Source of the DNA: Argopecten irradians
Lineage: Eukaryota > Mollusca > Bivalvia > Pectinida > Pectinidae
Assembly: GCF_041381155.1 (NCBI RefSeq)
Contig: NC_091138.1
Location: 35,085,604-35,149,603 of the forward strand
Length of the DNA: 64,000 nt
Direction of reading: 5' to 3'
This document shows positions 1 through 14,500 of this stretch, piece by piece. The translations under genes and the position numbers were made by a program. The notes below the pieces were generated by a model. That model was not told the origin of the DNA and made no database searches. It worked only from the letters and a program-made list of their open reading frames with translations. The number at the start of each line of letters is the position of its first letter. The stretch's first letter is position 1.

Positions 1-2212
1 ATAACTCTGATAGACTGAAATGTGCAAAAGAGAGGTTTGTACCAATGTTTCACAATTATGCGGCATCATTTGATTAGGATATTTCGTCGAAGATTTCAAA
101 ACAAGAGATTGGCGAAAGCTCCAGTTATCAAATAGAAATTCATTCTAGATTTATGAAATATGTCAAGAAGCTGTGTGTTGAAGCACAGTCACAGAACAGA
201 ATGTTTTAACAAAACGACCATGTCAATCCAAGGCAGAATAATTCAATTTCTACCATAACCAAGGGAGATAAATCCTACAGTGTTAGAAAAGTAGCACTTG
301 ACTTAAGTTGGTAAAGCAAAGCCGAGCAATAGGCGGAGTTGTGTATATAATAACCAGTAACTAATTACGAGTAGATACCGGTAATATGTAAGGATCTCAT
401 TTAGGTGGAAATGAAAACTGCGATAGTAGCAACTCATTCAAAAACTCGATATCTTTTCATTTTTTTCCCAAATTGAAATCTCACAACATATGCGATGATA
501 AACTGTATAAAAAATAAAATCCTTATATATTTCTTTCCAAACACAAATCGCGTGCCGAAAAAACAATTACGAATATTAGAAAGCAAGAAAGTACCCAATA
601 CTACCACATGATGGGGCCAGAACCGACACACATCCCCTATAGAGTAAATAACGAATACCTGCAGCTGTTAAGACTGAACAATGGGTTTTCTGTTTTGTAC
701 TTTTCTGTGATATACTTTAAGTTTGAAAATAAAATGCAATTTTACATAATCATTGTTCCTGTTTAAGTATAATGAAAATACAATGGACTATGCGTTGAGT
801 TGATTGACTGAAATTGACATCACACGTGCGCGGAGACATGATGCAGCACAGTGCATTGTGGGAGAATTACCAAGCTGCGTGTTTTTGTATAAACATTATC
901 AGGTAATTGTTCTGTAACACGAAGTTTTATTGAATGATTTTTTAGACTAATACGTTTGTTGCTGAAGAGTTATGCAATAACAATTGCGATATCCTGACAT
1001 CGTCCATTTATAAATGGATAAATAACTCATCGGTTAATGTCACTCCACCAGGTTCATATTACAGCGTATTGACCTCGTCAAAAGTCCATAGTTTAAGGAT
1101 ACTTAATACCTGTGATTATTGTATTTTAAAGCAAATATGATCTTGGACGACAGATAAATTCTTTTAAACTAATCGACTGTCATGTGATGAAAACAAACTT
1201 TTCTTACATTGTCGATAAAACAATGGCGATAGATTGATTAGTATCGTATATACACACATAAGTATTGTTACAATATCGATTGCCTCGAAAAAAAAACCCT
1301 GATTGTTTTTGCATCACATGGATGTATATTCAATTTATCGATTTATGACACGTGAAGCGTTACACAGTTTATGATGTTATGTCATTTAAAATGTTAACCA
1401 AGCGTTTTATTTGTTGAAAATATCAATTTATCTATTAACAAAAGATATAAATTCATCGCAGTGTGACAAATGGGGTTTGAGGTGTGAATGATGCACATAG
1501 CGTCTGTTGGTCTTTGGTTTTTCTCAGTGCACTTAGATTTCTCTCCATCATCCAAACCTGATGATTCTGACAGGCGACAGAGTAGTTCCCAGTTCTTGAA
1601 AACGACCGTATGCCAGATTTTACCTGTCCGACATCCAAAGTTACATGTAAGATATCGCAACTTTGATAATTAGATTAAGATATTTTAGAACACGTACGAA
1701 GAGTACTTTACAGACAAATCGTAATCTTAAAAACGTGTCTCTGACAATTTTCCGAAATGATTATAATTTGTTTCTGTAGACATGTTTGGTCACAATGACC
1801 TACTTTTTGACGGCAAGATAATTTTTCAACTTTTGTTTTATTTTCAAAATATCACTGCATAACAGTTAATAAATGAACTGAAAATATTATTTGGTTTCCT
1901 GAAAATTGTTTAAACAGAAAATTGATCTCCCTGTTCAACCCCTCATTTCTGAAAGGGACTCAGACTTATCCTTTATTTCAAGTCATATCATGACACCTAA
2001 CCCCTAAGAATATGTTAAACATAACTTATTTGTTCCAAATTGACATCCCTCCATTTACTTTAAAGTCTACTTTGGACTGAAACTTGGCCAGGTTTCTCTA
2101 AACCATTAGGTTCCTGTTTCTGTCGGAGTTACTTCCATTGGTATCACGAAGGGAGGTAATTCTTATAGACTGATGGATTGAAATGAAGGGAAGTAACTCT
2201 GATAGATAAGAA
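1..2212. other. Intergenic stretch, no gene seen
   Basis: I see no convincing exon in this stretch. The open frames are short, have no family resemblance and are not flanked by good splice sites. Short mollusc-type motifs such as gggaggtaa and gggaagtaactc occur near 2150-2200, but no bounded element could be drawn. Confidence 0.5.
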
Positions 2213-2560
2213 GGTTTGGTTTGGCTTGGTTTGTTATATTTACGTCCTATTTAAAGCCAGGGTCATTTAAGGACGGTCTCCCATACATGCGTTGTGATGC
2301 GTGTATGAAGTGCTTGGTGCATGTTTTGGGAGGCTGATGTATATTCGTATTTTGTCTTCTTGTAATAGAGGAACTTTTGCCCTGTTTTTAGTGCTATCCT
2401 ACTGAAGTATGCTGTCGAAGACACACAACAAGTACACTCCAACCAGTCACATTATACTGACAAAAAAGCAACCCAGTCGTCCCACTTCCTTTATACTTAG
2501 CGCTAAGCAGGAGCAGAAACTACTAAGTTTATAGGCAATGGTGTTTCTCGACCAGGGGAC
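2213..2560 (-). repeat. SINE-tail / dispersed bivalve-type repeat
   Basis: The segment opens with a GGTTTGG-rich run and then ACGTCCTATTTAAAGCCAGG followed by GTCATTTAAGGACG. This is the reverse complement of the tail seen on the plus strand at 21360-21422 and, more diverged, at 30660-30712. It continues (2400-2500) into a block containing GAAGACACACAACAAG, CACATTATACTGACA and CCAGTCGTCCCAC, which recurs in diverged form at 19850-19960. I recognise the tail as a common bivalve interspersed repeat. The assignment to a SINE family is inference. Confidence 0.55.
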
Positions 2561-5500
2561 ATAACTCAGAGCCTTTCTCAAAGGGGAGAGTACTCAACTG
2601 AAGCGCCTGTCATGGAAGACGTTGGGAAGAAGAAAGATAAAATCCTTTCACGTTCATGCAATAGAGGCAGCAGGTTCAATTCTTACGCCATACACGCAGA
2701 GCGGGATCAGAATGCTTTAATTTAACAAACAGCATTTATCTAGATATATATATACTCAAATGATAAAGCTGTTCACAGTTTGAAATGACTGGATTGATTT
2801 AAACGTTTCTTGAGGTATTAAACGACTTTAGGTAAACAGGATGTTATTTCCTAATACCAATGTAGCTTCCCCCTGAAACAATGATTGCTGGCTTCGTACA
2901 GTATTACAGTTCGTCCAGTAGTGATCACGATAGCTTATTAAATGGGGAAAAACAAGCATACTTTCCAATATTTATAATGATAGGAAAATAATGGAGAAAT
3001 ATTAGAAGTGTTTGATTCCGTATACCTATAGCTATAGATATTATCACGGGAAGATAAATAGCAGGTAAATTGGGTTCCAAGGCCGGATTATTGGTAGTAT
3101 CGCAGTACACTAGGAGTTGGAACATCTTCGGTACATACGTGATACGCTGGAAGAGAATACTGACAAATTCTTTAATTAGAAAGTATCAAAATACACCATC
3201 AACTTTCCTATGCTCACTGGAATAACAGAGGAAGCTCGAAATGGTTAGACTTTGCTTACACACTGGAGGTGCCAGTATAAACAAGAAAATCCCACATGGT
3301 AATAGGTCATTAGTTAGAAATTATGTTCGTAAATTAATTTTGGCATGTTTGTTCAAATACATAATTATAAGATGCATCAAGTTTAACCCTGAATTTCTTA
3401 AGATGATTTAGTTTGTGTATTGCGAGGCTGTAGGCGAGTCAAACTGAGGACAGGCGTATTGGTTTCTTCTCTATACGGTAAATTTACAAAAGTACACATG
3501 ACCACTCAAAAGTAAGCGCCCGTAATAACGACAAGCAGTACTAACGGTCAACGTTAAAGAGTCGTTCTAGTCTGCGTTAATTTGTCATTTATATTCAGAG
3601 CATGACTACACATGGTGTTATTGGTATAATTGTTGACCTTTAGGTTTGACTGGACAGAACAGATAATAAGTCCATGGTGATTATTCTCTAATATGTGGAC
3701 AAAGCTGCCTAAATATCGTCAGTAAACATCCATAACGTTAGACTATAGACTCGGGTGAAATGAGTCGGTAGGTTTACCGAGCATCACTAGTACATCCTAT
3801 GATATTTTTAATATTTCTGGTCTATGATGAATCACAAATCCCTCTGATTCTCATCTGATTCTCATTTATATTCCTACAAAGACTTCACAAATAATGCTTC
3901 CTCCTCTGGAACGCGTGGGCCTAATCTATATAGCTACATACCTCTGTTTTTAAGGATCTTACCACAGCGCGTTTGTTGATAAACAATTGCATTGTCATTT
4001 TTGTTTGAGTCAATTCCGGTATTTTACTCTATAAAGTTTAACCTAGCGTTGTTTTACTGTATCGATTTTGTCTTGTGTAACGATGTCATTATATATGATG
4101 ACAAATGTATTTAGTCTATTCCTTACCTGTATGCGGGACACATGTTTGTGGTTACAGCTGTCACGTTCAAGGATCTTGTGTGTATATGTAAAATATGTCA
4201 TGTACAGTCGTCAGTGTCTCAAGTGATATTGTGAAGGAACTTTCGGTATAGACCTACAGAGATACCTAATTGCACCGACAAATATATCTTCATTTTCCAA
4301 TATTCCATGGGTTACTATCACTATCCTAATATCCACCCCTGGACTATTCCATATCATAACTGAAGGCTTCGTATGCGACAACAAATGAGACAGGTAGTTT
4401 GGTCCTTTAATATGCATCAAAAGAATGGCTTTGAAGTTGGGCGCCGCTATCTGCAAAATTCAAATGAAGTATCATCTGTAATTGGTCAGAATTTCCCATG
4501 AAATGTTTTTCGTCTTGCTATGACACAGTCCAGGAATAGGAAGTGATAGTAACCCCTGGAGTTGCGCAAAGCAACACCTTTAATAAATCTGAAGTTTTGG
4601 CACTTAATTAACAAGATTGACTAAGACGTGCCTATCGTGAGTCATTTGTATCAGAGATTTAGATTTAAATTGTATTGTGAAGCAGGGTTAGGAATTTCTT
4701 TTTAAAATAAGTTTGTTTTAGAATGTATTGTATGAATAGGGAATGGATCAAAAAGTAAGTATAATTTTATTACATCATTTTCGGATCCCAAACCTTTATT
4801 GAAGAAAGTTGTACCCCCAGTTGAGCACCAAAACTCCTCGATAGCCCAGTGGACATAACGACAGTGATAGTAACCCCTGGAGTATCGAGGATGGAATATT
4901 GTCTACATATGGATACTTGTAATGGGTACAATCCTTCATTGTTGCTTCAGGGAAATATCTGCTGGCCTCATCATCTTATCTCCGACACTTATATCCGACA
5001 CCGATCTGTCTGCTGCATTTACGTCATCGACATTGACCATGGCATTATTTTCAAATGTCTTGAGTATATCGTTATCAGGAGACGGACGACAAAATATAGG
5101 ATTTAAAGGGACAACAACGTAAACAAGGATAAACCAGCCATTTGAGCTTAGTTTCAAGAGTTTAAGTGTGCGTTCAATCTGCAAATCCGCATTGCAATTC
5201 GCCGATGCAAAGAGTTCCCTTTACTTGGAGTAAAGACAACTGTATGTGCTCTTTCATGCTCGAAAATGTATGCCACGAAAGTGATTCTAATGGATATATA
5301 TAAACTAAATAATAAAGATATATTATTAACTCAAGTACCAGTTTTACCAACGAATCTACATAAAAGACTTCTTTTCCTTCTTTCTTTCTTTTCTGGTTTC
5401 TATTGCCACTTTCATTCTCATCTCAAAATATCAAAGGCTAGACAAAAAGTTTCACTCCAAAAGTAACCTGGGAGGTGTGCTTTTTGGCATGACTGACATG

Positions 5501-8337
5501 TGCCCTCCAAAGACACGGTTATCACACTAAAGAACAAAATGCAAAATTCTGTCTTCACTTGCTCAGGAACAATACTTCGGCGTGACTTCCGAACGATTGA
5601 GACTATCATCATTGCTACAAACCTTGTCAAGCAGTATCGAAAGTTAACGTTATCCGGTAATCACATGGGATATATATACATGTAGGAGATAGGTGCATTG
5701 CCTTGTTACTTCAAGGTTAGGGCATGAATACCTGTCTGATTAGCCGCCTACATGGCCACAACAACACGCCTGTTAACATAGAAGTTTGGGTCAGTTTTTG
5801 GTATAATGATGCAAGCCAGTTCACAAGAGAGTCGGCGAGTATCTACGGGAACTTGTCATCGATCGTGTTTAAGCACCAATGATAATTTCCGTGATCGAAT
5901 ATCGTATTTGTTACTGACATTTGTCTCACTGTTTTCAGAACAAATAAAGAACTAGACCAAGAGGACCAACGCTCTCACACACGAGCACCTTAACTTGAGT
6001 TCGATTTTTTTATCGGCGTTAACTTGTCATTTTTTTCAAGTTCGTAAATAAAACTGAAATCGATTCTATATTTATACTATATTAATTGGACATTTAAACA
6101 TTTTGTTACGGTAAAAAATATAGTACAGCTAATTTATTCCGTGATTCTGTGGATAAAACAACTTTTGTGATGTATTGCACCTCATAAATGCCTATGATTA
6201 AATTCGAAAAGTCATTGTTCAAAACATTATTATAAATTGAATCACTTGAATTGTCTATGCCTTTTCATTCCAAAATAACTCCCTAAACTATTGCTATGGT
6301 ATATATATATCGCTCACAGGAGTTCGCCAAGGGGGCGTCATTGACCGTCTCACGTTACAAGCTTTACTATGTTTGTTTTTTTTTGCTTTATTTTTTAAAT
6401 CTAATTAATGAAGTTTTTTTTAACAAATATGTATCATAAGTATACAACAATTCTATTGTTTGATTACCACGTAAACTCGTCCTGGATCGCTCTTGACCGG
6501 GTACTTTAATTTCCTTCCATTGCAAGAACCCCAACTATACCTTCAAGTCAACAAAAATTACCTTTCTCTAGACCTTTCTGCAAAATTCGTTAATTTTCAA
6601 ATAATTTCAATCATTACATAAGTTAACTGATTATAAAACTCTATGTTTATCAAGAATATATTTGTAATAATTATTAAGTGATATATTTACATAAGTGTCT
6701 TATGTGACACTTGTTTCTATTTTTACTGTCATTTATGTATTACATTGTAGATATGGGATATTGAATAAATTATTGTTGTGTTTTAACTGGAAAACATTTT
6801 ATCATTCAAAAATTTTTTAAACGCGCATCAAAACATAAAAGTGTATTTTAAAACGCGCTATTTTTACCATAAAGCATGTTTTAAAAGCTGTACCAATGCT
6901 GTTATTCTTTGGCCCTAAATCACCATGGCTGCCGATTCACCTTTAAATAAAAACAAACAAACAATCAAAGAATAAAGAAAGTTTTACTAAAACAATTGCT
7001 TTCCCAATTATTGTATTTATTTAATATGAGATGTACGTTATATCTAAAGAAATACCTTAAGACAAAAACACCTGAACTCTGCATACCACCCTTAAATTGG
7101 TTACCCATTTTTTGTAAATAATGCACACGCATACAAACGACTTCCATACGGTAACCAGATGTTAGGAGCCAGGGGTTAGTTTGCATAACGATATGAAGTG
7201 GCGCTAACGCGGAACAGACGTAGCTGGTGTATGCGAGTTAAACCGTAGATTAACAAAAACACCATTTCTTTATCTTGCTCAGCTATCCAGCAGAGTAAAA
7301 CCCGCCGATGTGCTGAGAGCTTGGGCTCGTATGTTGCTATCGATGTTTCTGCACCCATACACTTTTTATTCCAATAAACTACAATGTATTGGCAATTGCA
7401 ATTCACATGTTCCAAAAAAGGCTCAACAGCGTTTGAAAGTGCACTCTTCCCAATCCATCGGCCAATGCAATGTTAATGAACCGCAGATAGACCTGTTTCG
7501 AGCTGTTCGCAATCTGTTCGCGTAATTGATCAAATGTTTACATTTTTTTTTCTAAAATTGTAACACTAGGTCGACTACATATATAAACAGTAAGCGCTTT
7601 TAGTTATGTCAACAGCTATGTTGACGTTGGTTATGGGGACAATTGTCAGCCGATCGTGCCTGCATGGATATCCACTATTACTGTACTATGTCGCATCGAT
7701 CTAATACTATGGGTATTCGCCTATCGACCGGACATTGAAGATGATACATCTGCATGTTTGTGATAGCCGCGTGGCTTCATCCCCACGATCTGTAACTAAA
7801 TAGCGCTCGCGCGCCAGAATCATTGCACGTGTCGACTTCCAAACACCAATAGAGGACTGCATGAAAGTACGACACGGCCCGATCTGAAGATAGACCGCTT
7901 GTGTTGATATACACGGAATGTAGTTCACTATATAGTACAGATCGCTCCGTTGCGGATGCAGGGTAGTGATGGATGTATACACATAGGTCTATCCAGTCAA
8001 GCGCCACACTCGCACTGAAATGCGCTGACTGACGTGCATTGGCGCGTTACTAGTTTGTAGCTTCCCTCACAGAGCCTCTTGTGGGTTAATGAATGTCAGG
8101 TTCGTCAGACCCTCTCACGTGCTTGGCTAGAGGGGGTACAGAATAGCCAGGCATCGGTCCGAGAGAACGCCGGAGAGATAAGATACAGAAGGATTCCGAC
8201 AGGGATACGGGAACCTTCAGTGAGGAAATAGAGTGTCGTCTGCCCAATATGTGATATTGACATGCATTTACACGTGCATGTCTGTTGATGTGAAGTGTCC
8301 ATAGAGTTCCATTGGATTTATCAAATTTATTGTTTTA
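2561..8337. other. Upstream region of claudin-like gene, no further gene seen
   Basis: No splice-supported exon was found. The 20-bp sequence GTGATAGTAACCCCTGGAGT occurs exactly at about 4541 and 4864, and a related inverted form lies at 4310-4345, so part of 4300-4900 is repeat-derived. A minus-strand 82-codon frame at 4936-5184 has a hydrophobic N-terminal third but no other support. The promoter of the claudin-like gene should lie in the last few hundred bases. I see no clear TATA box there. Confidence 0.4.
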
Positions 8338-8593
8338 ATGACAAATATGGCAGCCCCTTACATGTGGGAGAAACGGCTCCTTTATTCTTCAACAGGCGGG
8401 ACACTTTTTGGCGTTTTGCTACATATCATTGCGGTTGCCACAACTCATTGGCTTACGTTTGAAATACCAGGCGGACTTTATATTAATTCTACGGGCAGGT
8501 TCCTCAGCGAAGTACAGAGTGGCCTATGGCGGTCATGTAAAACGGAGTTTACTATCACAAAGGACTCCAACAACCAGAACATCAAACATACAT
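8338..8593 (+). CDS. Exon 1 of claudin-like gene
   Basis: It encodes residues 1-85: a short N-terminus, the first membrane segment and the first loop up to and beyond the GLW-x2-C motif. It ends at the strong donor gtaagt (8594) after one base of the next codon. Reading through the donor gives a stop two codons later. Confidence 0.85.
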
Positions 8594-11500
8594 GTAAGTA
8601 ACTGAAGCTTTTGTTTTCAAATTGTTGCTGCTATCAGTGAAGAAAATTAATCTGAAGCCATAATATTTGCACTGGTATCACATCGTTTTAGACTCTGGAT
8701 AACACTCACCATCCATTTACCATAGTTTTCTTAATAATATGCTTTAAAACAAAACTGTAATTGGGACACACCACACAGTATACCGTAGTTATCCTGTCGT
8801 GTAGGGGTGACATCGCCCTGTACAGTACACAGACATCACACTACACGGTATATCGTAGTTATCCTGTCGTGTAGGGGTGACATCGCCCTGTACAGTACAC
8901 AGACATCACACTACACGGTATATCGTAGTTATCCTGTCGTGTAGGGGTGACATCGCACTGTACAGTACACAGACATCACACTACACGGTATATCGTAGTT
9001 ATCCTGTCGTGTAGGGGTGACATTGCCCTGTTCAGTACACAGACATCACACTACATGGTATACCGTAGTTATCCTGTCGTGTAGGGGTGACATCGCACTG
9101 TACAGTACACAGACATCACACTACACAGTATACCGTAGTTATCCTGTCGTGTAGGGGTGACATCGCCCTGTACAGTACACAGACATCACACTACACGGTA
9201 TACCGTAGTTATCCTGTCGTGTAGGGGTGACATCGCCCTGTACAGTACACAGACATCACACTACACAGTATACCGTAGTTATCCTGTCGTGTAGGGGTGA
9301 CATCGCCCTGTACAGTACACAGACATCACACTACACGGTATACCGTAGTTATCCTGTCGTGTAGGGGTGACATCGCCCTGTACAGTACACAGACATCACA
9401 CTACATGGTATACCGTAGTTATCCTGTCATGTAGGGGTGACATCGCCCTGTACAGTCACAGACATCACACTACATGGTTACCGTAGTTATCCTTCTGTAG
9501 GGGTGACATCGCCCTGTACAGTACACAGACATCACACTACATGTAACCGTAGTTATCCTGTCGTGTTACACCGTACGTGTATTGTAGGGGTGACATCGCC
9601 CTGTACAGTACACAGACATCACACTACACAGTATACCGTAGTTATCCTGTCGTGTAGGGGTGACATCGCTCTGTACAGTTCACAGACATCACACTACACG
9701 GTATACCGTAGTTATCCTATCATGTAGGGGTAACATCGCCCTGTACAGTACACAGACATCACACTACACGGTATACCGTAGTTATCCTATCATGTAGGGG
9801 TAACATCGCCCTGTAGATTATCCTGTTGTAGGGTACATCGCCTGTAATCACAGACATACACTACACGGTATACCGTAGTTATCCTGTCTGTAGGGGAACA
9901 TCGCCCTGTACAGTACACAGACATCACACTACACAGTATACCGTAGTTATCCTGTCGTGTAGGGGTGACATCGCCCTGTAAGTACACAGACATCACACTA
10001 CACGTATACCGTAGTTATCCTGTCTGTAGGGGTGACATCGCCTGTACAGTTCACAGACATCACACTACACGGTATACCGTAGTTATCCTATATGTAGGGG
10101 TAACATCGCCCTGTACAGTACACAGACATCACACTACTCGGTATACCGTAGTTATCCTTCATGTAGGGTAACATCGCCCTGTACAGTACACAGACATCAC
10201 ACTACACAGTATACCGTAGTTATCCTGTCGTGTAGGGGCGACATCGCCCTGTACAGTACACAGACATCACACTACACAGTATACCTTAGTTATCCTGTCG
10301 TGTAGGGGTGACATCGCCCTGTATAGTACACAGACATCGCACTACACAGTATACCGTAGTTATCCTGTCATGTAGGGGCACAGACATCACACTACACAGT
10401 ATACCGTAGTTATCCTGTCATGTAGGGGCGACATCGCCCTGTACAGTACACAGACATCACACTACACAGTATACCGTAGTTATCCTGTCGTGTAGGGGTG
10501 ACATCGCCCTGTATAGTACACATACATCACACTACACGGTATAACGTGCTTGCCTTGTTGTAATGGCGTGTATATATGAATATACGGTAATTAGCAGGTG
10601 ATGTGACTTTGTTATCGAAAAGTATTGAAAAATATGAGCTAAACACTACACAATAAGAAGTTGATATTGTGATTTGTAAATGAATGTCTCATAAAAATAT
10701 CAAAGGTAGGGCAAATAAAAACAATAATGAGACCGTCATTATTTACTGAATTATTCATTGAAACTGACCTATCTTCACGGAACCCTTTGTGTACCCATAT
10801 TTGTGGCACACAAAAACAATACTTGTCTGCTAAACACTGGAGGAACACTTTGTTTTTGTAACCTTTTTGTTTTCCAAAGAATTACTAAGAAATACGCCAT
10901 TCTTGGCCGTCTGCCCGAGCCGAGCGATGGAGGTTATGAGGTCTACTCACTGACCGCGACAAAACGAAGTCTATAGAATTGGCACTTGCTACCCTTTGCC
11001 TGGCGCGTGAGATAAGGCGAAGGCTACTCCATTAACTATAACATGTGAACAGCAAGATTGAGGCGTCAATACAAAATCTGCTCATGCATATGACATTTCT
11101 GTGACGGCATTTTGGGGGAAAATGGAGGAGAAAAACTTAGATAAATAAAGTGTAAAAACATAGACTTTGTCAGATGTCTCGGTTTTTGCAAGGTCATAAA
11201 ACCTTTAACCTATGATACTGTGGTTGTTTCAGGTCGATACATCTTTTAAATATCTCTTTGGAGAGGTAGATATCTATGGATACTATATCCGTCAATACTA
11301 CACAAATCACGTACTTAAGTGAGACGTGAGATCAAACCACGCCGCATACCGACTTTTGATGATTACGCGAGATATAGGCCAAGTCCCCAAAGCATGCCAC
11401 AGTGTGGAGACGTGAAGTAACATTTACCTACCAAAGGGAAAGCACGCACCCCAAAATATGCATGGCATCTTGAGATTTCAAGAGTTACAAAAGTTCGTAA

Positions 11501-14500
11501 CATACCAAGTATGTAGAGCTTCATAAAACAAAAGAGAATATATATATATATCTTAATATGGTAACTATTTAGATATGCTGGACACACGTGGGTCCCTAAT
11601 TCTTAATAAAAATGGCGTCATAAGTCATGAAAAGATGCTTTTAGTTGGAGATAAGGACGTGATTTCCACAAATTAGTCGGCAAGTGCTCTTTGGGAGACG
11701 CACGTACCACAGAGCCAGTACATTGACAATAGTAAGTGAACCAGAATTTAGCACTGAAAAGAGTCGTATAAAGCAAAAAATAGGTTGCAAGTTGTAAGGG
11801 GCACAAGGGTTCCAAAAACTGCTATCCATTCACATACATTGTGTGCAAGGATGAATTTTGATCTAGTTGTCTAAACGTAAAATGTTTAGAAGTGTGCCAA
11901 TATCGGTTTGTGTTGACGCTATGGTCTTACTATATGGCGAACCAAAATTCACCATTCCAACATCTGCTCATCCATTCAATCTTGCTTGAGATTAAAATGC
12001 GCCAAAACTGCGAGGTAAATACAGTACTGTGTGTTTGGTTGGTTGGTCCAGGTTACCCTAAGCTTGAGTCTCTAATCGATCTCTAATCCAATATACACCA
12101 CTGTTGTAGCAGTATATAGAGACAAAGCCTGGGGTCTACAACGGTGCCAGATTTCTACTAAATCACTCCAAAATATTGAGTACCACGCTGCTACCAAAAT
12201 AGTCCGTGATATATCGAAATGTTATCTAAAATTAGATTTGGGTCATTCCGTTTTTGAATTGGGCGTTACTATGTATTTCCTGAGTATTGTAACCTTTTCT
12301 TATTTTTAGAATTTAGAGATTTGCAATAATGGTAGTGTCGAAGTTCCAGCTGCTAGCTAATTATCTCAGATCGAGTTATTAAACGCATATACAGAATGGA
12401 TATATGCACAGATAATAGCAAAATAAGCTATGTCATCATATCTTTCTACTATAAAATACAAATTTATATAGGAAATATGACGACACCGTTTAATTGTCTG
12501 GATTAATTTTCTATCATCACGTCGTGGTGAACCTTTCTCCTAGTCTGCCATTTTGTATGATACACCAGATTTCGTGCCAGGCTGCCATAGCTCCGTTCCT
12601 TAGTGACGGAGATTCGGGGTTATTAGTGGTTAGTGTAGTTATGACCACATTCCTGTCCGACAAACATTACCGTATAATAATGACGAGCATATGTTGTGGT
12701 TCTAACACGGAGATGGCTGGACGAGATACATGATTTATGTGCGTGTAAATGCCAGATTGACCACACGACCCCCATCTCCGTGCACGAACATGGGTAAGGA
12801 TATATAACGGGCTCGTAAGGCTCTATGACACGCATGCTGTCAATTAGATCATCCAACACAGCAACATGGCGATACTATGTCGCCTTTCGATCACTTAATG
12901 CACTGCCGATAACTTAGGGACACCATTATTCATGATAGAATCCACATGCATTGACTACCCGCAAAAGTGTCGTCAAAAATCACCGTGCATTTGGTTACCC
13001 AAGCTAGAGTTTGAATTACACCCCACCTTCGGTTATCCATGGGAGTATTAAAATAAATAAACCATACTCTTGGTAAATTGAAAGACCATACACTGGTTTG
13101 TCTGATCTATATGATACAATCAGTTAATCGAGAAAGTATTGACATTATCTCTCACACTTTGATTACCCTAAAGAGATATCCATTATACGTTTGTTACCCA
13201 AGAGAGTTTTTGCAAAGTCCCCCATTCATTAGTTACCCCAAAAAAGTATTGCATAAACAACCATAACATTTGTTTAATCGAGAGAGTTGAGAATATCCTC
13301 ATCAACTGGCTACCCGAGAAAATATTGGCACCATCTTCTGGCTACCAGAAAGGTGTTGGGATAACCAACCATGGAATTGGTTAACCGAAGGAGAGTATCA
13401 GATGCCGTACATTTGGTTACCCAAGACAATGTAGGCACTTTCCTTTTGAATTAGGACCAAGTCTTGTAGATTTTAAGTTGAATTAAGTGTTTCTCTTTAT
13501 TAAAAATGCATTTTTGGCATGATACAGTATAAATCTGGGATCAGATAAACATATTACATCTATGTATTTCGTTGCCCAAGCGAGTTATAGCAGAATCCAT
13601 CGTACAATGATTGTCACTCGAATATTGAAATGATTAACCTCCGCATGGTTACCAGAGAGCGTATTGACAAGAGTCGCCAATACGTTTTGGTTAATGAAGA
13701 AATTGTCCTTGTTTCTTTTGTCCTGTCATTCTTGTCTTGTAACATTCATTTAGGTATCCGCAATACGTACCTTCCTCTACTATATATCCTTGCTCTGTCA
13801 ATTCATTTTAGGTATTGATTGACGACATCTCAACAAATGTACTACCGATTGTCGGATATGCTATTTCTACCTATCATCATACTGACGATGGACATGAGTT
13901 TACCTATACTAACAAATATGGAACCATTTTTAATATATTTAAAGGCCCATTACCTTTCCGGAGCAAAATATAAAGGTTTCTTAAAAACATTGATAACATC
14001 AGAAAATCCATACCGATGACCTAAAATAAGGTTACTACACCAAACATATGCAAGATTTCCTGCGTAATATATGAAAACAGTGGAAAGTCAATTCGCTGTT
14101 TTGCCGTCTGGCGCAGTGATAGTCAACTACCGCGCGGTATTTAGGACGACGGCGGGAAACATAATACGACCCGCGTTATGAAAATAAACATTTTATTTAT
14201 TTTAATCAAATCGTTCAGAAGGTGATGATAAATGTAGTATTAACGGTAAGTTAATAATTTTTAAGATTCTACAAAATTATCGATCTTGTTTAACATTCCC
14301 ATTTTGAAAATTAAAAGCCGTTTCGGAAAGGTAGTGGGCCTTTAATTTAATTCGCGTTTTTATTATCCTTTTTTCCATAATGCACAGCAAATGTCCAAAC
14401 CTACAGCGACCTTCTATACATTATGCTAGTTATTATATCAATAATCCTGATGCATGGGAATGGTTTTATGTTACTTTGCGTCAATTCACTACTAGATATT

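Noticed and set aside
4936..5184. Minus-strand 82-codon frame with a hydrophobic N-terminal part
   Set aside because: The composition looks protein-like, but there is no recognisable family, no poly(A) signal or splice support, and it neighbours repeated sequence. Worth only an RNA check.
9437..10171. Open frames with period-like peptides in the 70-bp array
   Set aside because: The unit length is not a multiple of three and the frames follow the repeat. No coding signature.
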